A DNA stretch of 5,047 nucleotides from an uncultured Polyangiaceae bacterium (GTDB lineage Bacteria; Myxococcota_A; Polyangia; Polyangiales; Houyiibacteriaceae), in contig CAMYJN010000235.1 of assembly GCA_947258625.1 (NCBI GenBank), positions 1-5,047 on the forward strand. The letters are read 5' to 3'. A model generated the notes under the pieces. That model did not search any database. It was not told where the DNA came from and was given only the letters and a program-made list of their open reading frames with translations. The position numbers were made by a program, and so were the translations under genes. Below, one piece after another: positions 1-5,047 of the stretch (positions within the stretch are counted from its first letter, which is position 1; every line of letters begins with the position of its first letter).

Positions 1-684
1 GGGACCGAGACCGGGGTCGAGACCGATCCCGAGACCGAGAACGCGACCGATCCCGAGACCGAGAACGCGACCGAGACCGGGGCCGAGACCGATCCCGAGA
101 CCGCGACCCCGACCCCGACCGCAACCCCGACACCCGCCCCCCCACGCAAGCCTGCTTACGACGAGTACGATCGATTGGCGAAGGCAGCCGGCAGCGATGA
201 ATTCGTCGACGGTCGGCCGCCGGTGCGGGGCTACGACTGGTACATGCAGCAAGGACGGTACGAGCTTGCGGCCGAGAACTTCGCCCGTGCGCGTGCCTAC
301 TTCGATAGCGCCTTGGAGGCGCGCCCAGGCTCCGCCGAGGCGATGGACGGCCTCGGCGACGTGATGACCGGGCTCGAGGACAACATCTCGGCGGCCCGAT
401 ACTTTCGGGTCGCGGCGCAGCGGGGCCATCCGGACGGCTACTTCAACTTGGGCCGCACGTACGAGCGCCTCGGACGAAACCAAGAAGCCGTGTCGGCGTA
501 CTTCACGTACGTCAAACGGCGGCCATCGGGCACTCACGCCGGTGCCGCCATCGCAGCGATCAAAAGACTAGAACCCCGCGCCAAGCTTCCCCCGGAGCTC
601 GATCCAGATTCCGAGCCCGGCGGAAAATCCGAGCCGTCCTCGGCGGACGCGCCAGCGCAGGAGTCAGGAACAACAACACCATGA
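1..684 (+). CDS. TPR-repeat protein with Thr/Glu-rich linker (5' partial)
   Basis: The frame is open from the first base with no stop, so the gene starts upstream of the window. A TTG at 175 could be read as a start, but it has no convincing ribosome binding site, and the repeats before it are all multiples of three, which fits coding. Visible residues 1-36 are a Thr/Glu/Asp-rich repeat (units such as DPETENAT). A TPTPTATPTPAPP segment follows, typical of a flexible extracytoplasmic or inter-domain linker. About three TPR-like helical pairs span visible residues 78-177, with hallmarks such as 'YFDSALEARPGSAEA' and 'GYFNLGRTYERLGRNQEAV'. The tail is acidic and Ser/Pro-rich. TPRs mediate protein-protein contacts; no enzymatic domain is visible. 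The 3' end overlaps the sppA start by 4 bases (ATGA), implying one transcript and translational coupling. What precedes the linker (membrane anchor, zinc ribbon, kinase or other domain) lies outside the window, so a specific function cannot be assigned. Confidence 0.85.
   Translation, partial: GTETGVETDPETENATDPETENATETGAETDPETATPTPTATPTPAPPRKPAYDEYDRLAKAAGSDEFVDGRPPVRGYDWYMQQGRYELAAENFARARAYFDSALEARPGSAEAMDGLGDVMTGLEDNISAARYFRVAAQRGHPDGYFNLGRTYERLGRNQEAVSAYFTYVKRRPSGTHAGAAIAAIKRLEPRAKLPPELDPDSEPGGKSEPSSADAPAQESGTTTP
4..102 (+). repeat. In-frame GAGACC-rich tandem repeats encoding a Thr/acidic linker
   Basis: A 24-base unit encoding DPETENAT occurs twice, perfectly and in tandem, at 25-48 and 49-72. 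It is flanked by a 33-base segment at 4-36 that recurs at 70-102 with a single difference (gtc versus gcc, Val versus Ala). Both periods (24 and 66 bases) preserve the reading frame of the TPR protein. The near identity at DNA level suggests recent duplication by slippage or unequal recombination. The array may continue upstream of the window. Confidence 0.85.
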
Positions 685-2441
685 AGCACCGCACGCGCCA
701 TACGGCGCTCATCATCCTCGCGGCTCTTGCATCCCTGGCCACGGCGTCATGCAGCGAGAAGAATGAAGAGTCGGACGAGCCGGTGGTTCGCGAGCTTCGG
801 TTCTTGCAGGCGTTTCCCGACGGCGCGGAGCACGATCCCTTCGCCCCGCCACAGCCGACGCTACACGACGTCCTCGAGCGCGTCTGGGAAGCGACCGATG
901 ACGAGCGGGTCAAGGGCCTCCTCGTGCGAGTGGGACCTCTGCAGGGTTCATGGGGTAGCGTGGGCGACCTCGTCGAGGCGCTCGGCGAGTTTCGGGCCGA
1001 CAAGCGGCCAGTCCATTGTCATTTTGAGACCGCGGACAACGTTAGCTATCTCTTGCTCGCTTCTAGCTGCGACCGAATCGGCATGTCGCCGGCAGGGACC
1101 CTGGACCTGATCGGCCCGGCCGCCGTCATGATCTATGCCCGTGCGCTGCTCGAGAAGGTCGGCGTCGAGGCGGAAATCATCCACATGGGCCGCTACAAAG
1201 GCGCTGGAGACATGTTCATTCGAAACGACATGCCCCCGGAGGCCAAGCAGTCGATGGATGCGATTCTCGATGACCTGCAGGGTGCCTTGCTCTCGGCGAC
1301 GCAATTGCGAACGGACGGAGACCCGAACCGCGCCAAAGCGCTGATCGACCAAGGGCCCTATGGCTCGGACGCTGCAATGAAAGCTGGGCTGGTCGACGCC
1401 GTCGGCTTCCTTCGGGAGTCACGCGAGGAGATCAAAAAGGCCGCCGACGTCGAGAGCATTCGACGCACCCGAATGCTACCCAAGCAAGACCAGCTCACGT
1501 TAGGGCAGTTCTTGGGCTTGTTGAGCGGCGAGAGCAAAAAGCCGAAATCCAGCGGTGAGCGCGTCGCCTTGGTTTTCGTGAACGGCAACATCACCGACGG
1601 CGAATCCGATGCAAGAGGCAATGCCGTCGCCGGCCCGTTCGTGCGAGCGATGGAGCGTCTCGAAAACGACGAAAATGTCAAAGCGGTCGTGATGCGCATC
1701 AACTCGCCCGGAGGCTCGGCGCTTGCCAGCGACCGAATGTGGGAAGCGGCGCGCAACTTGGCGGAACGAAAGCCTTTGATCGCGAGTGTCGGAGACATGG
1801 CGGCGAGCGGTGGCTACTACATTGCATCGGCCGCCGGCGAGATCCTGGCCCACCCCAACAGCCTGGTCGGCTCGATCGGGGTGGTGGGTGGCAAGTTTAA
1901 TTTCGCAGCGCTCGCCGAAAACATCGGCGTCAACACGTTCATCTTGCAGCGGGGTAAGCGCGCGGCCTGGTCGACGCCGGTCCGCGCCTTGAATCCAAGC
2001 GAGCGCCAGGCGTTCGAGACATTGCTTCGCGACACCTACGACCGCTTCATCAGCCGCGTGGCGGCGGGTCGCGAGATGGAGACAGAAGCCGTCTTGGCCG
2101 CTGCGGAGGGCCGCGTGATGACCGCCCAGGACGGAAAGGCGCTCGGTCTGATCGACGAAATGGCCGGCCTCAGCGAAGCGCTTCACAAAGCCCGTACCGC
2201 CGCCGGGCTCGGGCCCGAGGCGCCGGTCGAGCTCTGGCCAGCGCCCAAAGGGATGTTCGATGCGATCAACGAGCTCCTCAGCGGGAACGGAGAGGACGAT
2301 GCGCGGACCCTGCAGCGCCTCTGGTTGCGTCGACACCCCCTCGCCACGACGCTACCGCTCGAGCCTTGGGCGCAAACGGTCCGTCTGCTTGCCGAAGAGC
2401 AGGTTGCGCTGATTCCGCCGTACCTGTTTACCGTCCGCTAG
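681..2441 (+). CDS. sppA: Signal peptide peptidase SppA (67K type), putative lipoprotein
   Basis: This 586-residue protein is close in length to E. coli SppA (618), a Ser/Lys-dyad peptidase that degrades cleaved signal peptides at the membrane. It has two tandem ClpP-fold halves, roughly residues 35-250 and 290-505, and a C-terminal extension. The N-terminal half carries the presumed catalytic Lys173 in 'GRYKGAGDMFIRNDM'. The C-terminal half carries 'INSPGGSALASD' (340-351) and the nucleophile Ser376 in 'GDMAASGGYYI'. The 203-residue Lys-Ser spacing matches the E. coli arrangement (Lys209/Ser409). The N-terminus (MKHRTRH, a hydrophobic stretch, then TASC with Cys24) looks like a lipoprotein signal, although Thr at -3 is non-canonical; a plain signal peptide or membrane anchor is the alternative. 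Ser at +2 after Cys24 would favour the outer membrane under the E. coli rule. The ATG overlaps the stop of the TPR gene (ATGA), with AGGA at 666-669 as a weak ribosome binding site. The stop overlaps that of the convergent lipoprotein gene. Confidence 0.93.
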   Translation: MKHRTRHTALIILAALASLATASCSEKNEESDEPVVRELRFLQAFPDGAEHDPFAPPQPTLHDVLERVWEATDDERVKGLLVRVGPLQGSWGSVGDLVEALGEFRADKRPVHCHFETADNVSYLLLASSCDRIGMSPAGTLDLIGPAAVMIYARALLEKVGVEAEIIHMGRYKGAGDMFIRNDMPPEAKQSMDAILDDLQGALLSATQLRTDGDPNRAKALIDQGPYGSDAAMKAGLVDAVGFLRESREEIKKAADVESIRRTRMLPKQDQLTLGQFLGLLSGESKKPKSSGERVALVFVNGNITDGESDARGNAVAGPFVRAMERLENDENVKAVVMRINSPGGSALASDRMWEAARNLAERKPLIASVGDMAASGGYYIASAAGEILAHPNSLVGSIGVVGGKFNFAALAENIGVNTFILQRGKRAAWSTPVRALNPSERQAFETLLRDTYDRFISRVAAGREMETEAVLAAAEGRVMTAQDGKALGLIDEMAGLSEALHKARTAAGLGPEAPVELWPAPKGMFDAINELLSGNGEDDARTLQRLWLRRHPLATTLPLEPWAQTVRLLAEEQVALIPPYLFTVR

Positions 2442-3085
2442 AGCGTGCAGTAGGCCCAAACGTCTTGGCCTGGGAGGCAGAAGTTGACGGGGTCGGCCTC
2501 GCAGTTGTCCAAGCAACCCGCGCAGAGCACGACGGGCCACAGAAACGGCGCGGACCGCTGGCTGAAGCCGCCGAAGGTCGTGCCACCGGCACGAATGCTC
2601 AGCAAGACCTCGTCGAATCCGAGAGCCACCAAGGCGTCTTGGTACTCTCCGGGAATGCCCGTCGCGAACCCCACCCCCGGAATCGGGTCGCCGCCAGCCT
2701 CGGTGGAACCAATCACGGCGCTGGTTGTGACACGATACGGGTTGGTCAGGCCACCGAGATCAGGCTTGCTCCCGTCGGCAAGCAGAATCGTGATGTCGTA
2801 ATTGTCGACCTGGATGTTCGATTGGTCACCCTGGAACTCGAGGGCGTTGCTCACCAGGTAGCTCTGAAGCTGGAGGGCGATCCCGTAGTCCGGGATTCCG
2901 CCGCCCGCTGTGCGAAAGCTGGTGTCCCAGAGGCCGCGCAGTAGACGCGCTTCTTGATCTGGTTCCACGAAACAAGAATCGTCCGGGAGCAAATTCGCGC
3001 TGATCTGAAGTCCGTTATCAGGAAAGCGGTTGCAACCAGCAACCGTCACCGCGAGCACCATGGCCATGAGGATGATTCGACGCAT
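2438..3085 (-). CDS. Putative lipoprotein of unknown function with Cys-rich C-terminus
   Basis: I do not recognise a family. The 215-residue product starts with a clear lipoprotein signal: MRR, a hydrophobic core, then the lipobox VAGC with Cys18 as the lipidation site. The mature part is predicted soluble and rich in Gly, Asp and beta-type segments. It contains Cys38 and five C-terminal cysteines at 188, 191, 195, 203 and 213 (pattern CAGC-LDNC, then NFC and YC). Six cysteines outside the lipobox could form up to three disulfides in the periplasm or at the surface. The frame extends upstream to a GTG at 3154 that overlaps the aroKB stop. The ATG at 3085 is preferred because it has a strong GGAGG six bases upstream and puts the signal sequence at the very N-terminus. 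The gene lies 65 bases after aroKB on the same strand, so it may be co-transcribed with it. Asn at +2 after the lipid Cys gives no inner-membrane retention signal under the E. coli Asp rule. Confidence 0.85.
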   Translation of the reverse strand: MRRIILMAMVLAVTVAGCNRFPDNGLQISANLLPDDSCFVEPDQEARLLRGLWDTSFRTAGGGIPDYGIALQLQSYLVSNALEFQGDQSNIQVDNYDITILLADGSKPDLGGLTNPYRVTTSAVIGSTEAGGDPIPGVGFATGIPGEYQDALVALGFDEVLLSIRAGGTTFGGFSQRSAPFLWPVVLCAGCLDNCEADPVNFCLPGQDVWAYCTL

Positions 3086-3091
3086 AAGTCC

Positions 3092-3096
3092 CCTCC
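3092..3096 (-). promoter_or_regulatory. Ribosome binding site of the lipoprotein gene
   Basis: GGAGG on the minus strand lies six bases before the ATG at 3085. It decides the start: the upstream GTG at 3154, which would add 23 residues in front of the lipoprotein signal, has no comparable site. Confidence 0.75.
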
Positions 3097-3150
3097 AAAG
3101 GGTGATCCCATGGTATCGAGCCCATGCGTAACCCGCCAAATTTCCGGTGC

Positions 3151-4725
3151 TCACGATTCCGCGAGCGCAGCCCGCACCTCGTCGAGGCCGAGCATTGCGA
3201 TTTCGGTCTGGCCCGGAAACCTCGGAATTACGAAGTGAATTGTGTCGCCGCGGCGCTTCTTGTCCGAGCCGATGAACTCCAGCGCACGGCTGTTCAGTCT
3301 TCGATCGAGATCGGTCGGCAGCCCCAATTTCCCCAAGAGCCGGGTGAGCCGCTCTGTTTCCTCACGGCGCCCTCGCCCGAGCCCGGCCGCAACCCGCATG
3401 GCGGCGATCATTCCGAGCGCCACGCCCTCCCCGTGTCGAATGCCCCGGTACTCGCTCGCTGCTTCGAGCCCATGGCCGACCGTGTGACCGAGATTGAGGA
3501 GCATCCGGCGGCCTGACTCCCTTTCATCCTCGTGCACGATTCGCGACTTCAGCAAGACCGACATTCTGACCGCCCGAATCGTCGCATCCGCGTCGCCTGC
3601 GATGAGCGCCTCGGCATCGCGTTCGAGCATGGCAACCGACTCCTCGGAGTCGAGCCAAGCGCTCTTCACGGCCTCGGCGAGGCCCGCGATCCGTTCTTCG
3701 CTCGGCAATGTCGACAGGGTCTCGACGTCGCAGAGAACGAACTTCGGCTGATAGAAGGTTCCCACGAGGTTTTTGCCACGGGGTCGATTGAACCCGGTCT
3801 TGCCTCCGACGGAGCTGTCGACCATCGCCAGCAAGGTGGTGGGGATCTGCCCGAGGGCCACACCTCGCAGCAGGGTCGAGGCCGCGAATCCGCTCAAGTC
3901 ACCGATCACGCCGCCGCCCACGCCGATGACGATCGCGCGTCGGTCAACCTCGGCTTCGAGCGCGCTATCCCAAATCCGCTCCACGCTCGCGACGTTCTTG
4001 TGCGCTTCGTCGCCGGGCAGTCTCACCTCGATCGGAGGTTTGCCGGCCAGAGTGAGGTCGCGAACGGCGTCTTGCGGCCAAGGACGGTCATCGCCTCCGT
4101 CGAACACCAGAACCGCTTCGCCAGCCGCGTGCTCGCCTGCGCGCATCCCAACCCGATGGCGTGCGCCGCGGCCCACCTCGACTCGATAGGTCCGCTGGCC
4201 CAGAGGCACGACGACGGGCGAGAGATTGCGGACAGCCACAATCTCCGTGGCGATCTCGTTGGGTTCGAGAGAGCTGGTATCGATGACTGCATGAGCTTCC
4301 GCGTAGGCGGCCGCTCTGTCCTTCAGGATGCCCTCCAGGTCACCTCGAGGATCCTCGCCGAGCAGCGGGCGCCCCTGAGCCGCGCCTACGCGTGCCGCGA
4401 GCACCGAGGGCTCGGCGGTCAAGGTGACGAGGATTCCTTCGCGTAGCAGCGTCTGTCGCGTTTCGTTGTCAATCACCGTCCCGCCGCCAAGGGAGACGAC
4501 GCCGACTTCGCTAGGAAGGGTCCCGAGCGCCTCTTTCTCGAGCGCCCGAAACGCACTCTCTCCGCGCTCCGAAAAAATCTCCGGAATTGAACGCCCGGCC
4601 AGTTCTTCAACCCGTGCATCCAAATCGAGCGCACGCGTTCCGAGCTGCCCGGCCACCAGACCAGCCACAGTCGATTTCCCAGCCCCCATGGGCCCTGACA
4701 GATAAACACGCACGCAAAGAAGCAT
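3151..4725 (-). CDS. aroKB: Bifunctional shikimate kinase / 3-dehydroquinate synthase (AroK-AroB fusion)
   Basis: One uninterrupted 524-residue frame carries two enzymes of aromatic amino acid biosynthesis. Residues about 1-165 are shikimate kinase (shikimate + ATP to shikimate 3-phosphate). They include the Walker A motif GPMGAGKS (11-18), Asp34/Asp36 in LDLDARVEE, Arg60 in the FR pair, the shikimate-binding GGG at 80-82, lid Arg119 in GRPLL and Arg137. Residues about 170-524 are 3-dehydroquinate synthase (DAHP to 3-dehydroquinate; NAD and a divalent metal, usually zinc). They include GGGVIGDLSG (270-279), the DSSVGGKTG segment with Lys309, KNLVGTFYQP, and the presumed metal ligands Glu351 (GLAEAVK), His414 (NLGHTVGH) and His431 (RHGEG). 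All key residues are present, so both halves should be active. The ATG at 4725 is chosen over an upstream GTG at 4749 because GGAGG lies five bases before it. It sits 77 bases downstream of pilQ on the same strand. The two reactions are not consecutive in the pathway: dehydroquinase and shikimate dehydrogenase act between them. AroKB fusions are known, for example in Thermotoga. Confidence 0.96.
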   Translation of the reverse strand: MLLCVRVYLSGPMGAGKSTVAGLVAGQLGTRALDLDARVEELAGRSIPEIFSERGESAFRALEKEALGTLPSEVGVVSLGGGTVIDNETRQTLLREGILVTLTAEPSVLAARVGAAQGRPLLGEDPRGDLEGILKDRAAAYAEAHAVIDTSSLEPNEIATEIVAVRNLSPVVVPLGQRTYRVEVGRGARHRVGMRAGEHAAGEAVLVFDGGDDRPWPQDAVRDLTLAGKPPIEVRLPGDEAHKNVASVERIWDSALEAEVDRRAIVIGVGGGVIGDLSGFAASTLLRGVALGQIPTTLLAMVDSSVGGKTGFNRPRGKNLVGTFYQPKFVLCDVETLSTLPSEERIAGLAEAVKSAWLDSEESVAMLERDAEALIAGDADATIRAVRMSVLLKSRIVHEDERESGRRMLLNLGHTVGHGLEAASEYRGIRHGEGVALGMIAAMRVAAGLGRGRREETERLTRLLGKLGLPTDLDRRLNSRALEFIGSDKKRRGDTIHFVIPRFPGQTEIAMLGLDEVRAALAES

Positions 4726-4730
4726 ACGGC

Positions 4731-4735
4731 CCTCC
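4731..4735 (-). promoter_or_regulatory. Ribosome binding site of aroKB
   Basis: GGAGG, inside GGGGAGGG on the minus strand (4737-4730), lies five bases before the ATG at 4725 and supports that start. The alternative GTG at 4749 is preceded by a GC hairpin rather than a Shine-Dalgarno sequence. Confidence 0.7.
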
Positions 4736-4754
4736 CCGTCCGCAGTCACGAACC

Positions 4755-4769
4755 CGGGGCGGAGCCCCG
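4755..4769 (-). other. Short GC hairpin in the pilQ-aroKB gap
   Basis: A perfect 6-bp stem (CGGGGC/GCCCCG) with a 3-base loop lies between the pilQ stop and the aroKB start. No T-run follows it on either strand, so it is not a standard intrinsic terminator. It could be an mRNA-stabilising or processing hairpin in a pilQ-aroKB transcript, a weak attenuator, or a dispersed small palindrome of this genome. The stem is certain from the sequence; any role is inference. Confidence 0.45.
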
Positions 4770-4802
4770 TGGAGGACGCGCAGCGGCCTCTTTACGGGGA
4801 AA

Positions 4803-5047
4803 CTACTCCGGCAGCGCGAGCGCCCTGTTCACGATCCTCGGCGTGAGGAAGATGAGGAGCTCGTTTCGGTCCTCACGGAAGCGGCGGCGCTTGAAGAAGA
4901 CCCCGAGAACCGGAATGTCGCCAAAGAACGGCACCTGGTCGACGTTGCGGCCCGTGTTTCGCGTGTAGATGCCGCCGATGACGGCGGTATCGCCATCGTC
5001 GACGAGGAGCTGCGTCTGGGCCTCTCGCTCCAGAATCGTTGGGTCAC
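4803..5047 (-). CDS. pilQ: Type IV pilus secretin PilQ, C-terminal end (5' partial)
   Basis: The last 80 codons and TAG stop of a secretin are visible; the start lies beyond the right edge. PilQ forms the multimeric outer-membrane channel through which the type IV pilus is extruded. The fragment carries the family's conserved C-terminal core: GDTAVIGGIY (18-27 of the fragment), VPFFGDIPVLG (38-48) and ELLIFLTPRIV (62-72), which belong to the membrane-embedded barrel. The assignment to PilQ rather than a type II secretion GspD rests on the 'GGIYT...VPFFGDIPVLG' form and on the neighbour: pilQ followed by aroK and aroB is the classic order in gammaproteobacteria. The reading frame is the one starting at base 5045; an open frame offset from it across the same bases, which would start with GTG at 5047, is a shadow. 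The protein ends soon after the NR following the TPRIV motif, as is usual for PilQ. Confidence 0.93.
   Translation of the reverse strand, partial: DPTILEREAQTQLLVDDGDTAVIGGIYTRNTGRNVDQVPFFGDIPVLGVFFKRRRFREDRNELLIFLTPRIVNRALALPE

Noticed and set aside
1..108. The GAGACC-rich repeats considered as a CRISPR array or iteron cluster
   Set aside because: There are no unique spacers, and the periods are multiples of three that preserve an open frame, so a coding low-complexity linker explains them.
1500..2336. A 278-codon open frame on the minus strand opposite sppA
   Set aside because: It lies entirely within the well-supported sppA gene, has a His/Arg/Asp-rich composition typical of reverse-frame shadows in high-GC DNA, and shows no recognisable motif or ribosome binding site.
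2453..2471. Weak inverted repeat (GGCCCAA/TTGGCC) just past the sppA stop, considered as a terminator
   Set aside because: The stem is short and bulged, lacks a following T-run and lies within the lipoprotein coding sequence.
2366..2944. A 192-codon plus-strand frame spanning the sppA end and the lipoprotein gene
   Set aside because: It overlaps two better-supported genes. The minus-strand lipoprotein has a clear signal sequence, lipobox and ribosome binding site, whereas this frame has none.
3107..3126. Direct repeat CCCATG separated by 8 bases in the aroKB-lipoprotein gap, considered as an operator
   Set aside because: Two six-base copies are easily expected by chance, and no promoter elements of convincing quality lie around them.
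3532..4446. A 304-codon open frame on the plus strand opposite aroKB
   Set aside because: It is antisense to conserved catalytic segments of AroK and AroB; its composition (Arg, His, Asp, Gly) is that of a mirror frame, and no domain is visible.
4829..5047. A Ser/Arg-rich frame starting with GTG at 5047 on the minus strand
   Set aside because: The frame offset from it carries the unmistakable secretin C-terminus, so this is a shadow of pilQ.

Overview
The window looks like chromosomal DNA from a high-G+C Gram-negative bacterium. A deltaproteobacterial/myxobacterial-type lineage (Myxococcota or relatives) is the best guess. The basis is strong G/C preference at third codon positions, two lipoprotein-type signal sequences, a type IV pilus secretin (so an outer membrane), and a Thr/Glu/Pro-rich low-complexity linker before TPRs. 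The lineage is an inference from style and was not tested against a database.

The layout is two convergent gene groups that meet at about 2440. On the + strand, the window opens inside a tetratricopeptide-repeat protein (1-684, 5' end missing). Its visible N-terminal part is a Thr/Glu-rich tandem-repeat linker. It overlaps, through an ATGA junction, a full-length SppA-type signal peptide peptidase (681-2441) whose Lys/Ser dyad residues are both present and whose N-terminus resembles a lipoprotein signal. On the - strand, read right to left, are the C-terminal 80 residues of the secretin PilQ (4803-5047), a single-ORF fusion of shikimate kinase and 3-dehydroquinate synthase (3151-4725), and a small unrecognised lipoprotein with a cysteine-rich C-terminus (2438-3085). 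The stop codons of sppA and the lipoprotein gene share the tetranucleotide CTAG, so no intergenic space separates the convergent groups.

The - strand order follows the classic pilQ-aroK-aroB arrangement known from gammaproteobacteria, with aroK and aroB fused here. The fusion supplies two steps of the shikimate pathway. PilQ forms the outer-membrane pore for the type IV pilus. On the + strand, SppA would degrade cleaved signal peptides or other membrane-associated peptides; the TPR protein is a plausible partner or scaffold, but its role is unknown.

I see no mobile element, CRISPR array, tRNA, rRNA or defence system, and no stretch over 300 bases lacks a gene. The two true intergenic gaps are short (3086-3150 and 4726-4802). 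The window is mostly ordinary core-genome content. The points most worth a second look are the fused AroKB behind pilQ, the orphan cysteine-tailed lipoprotein, the lipoprotein-like SppA, and the mutually complementary GC segments in the pilQ-aroKB gap.
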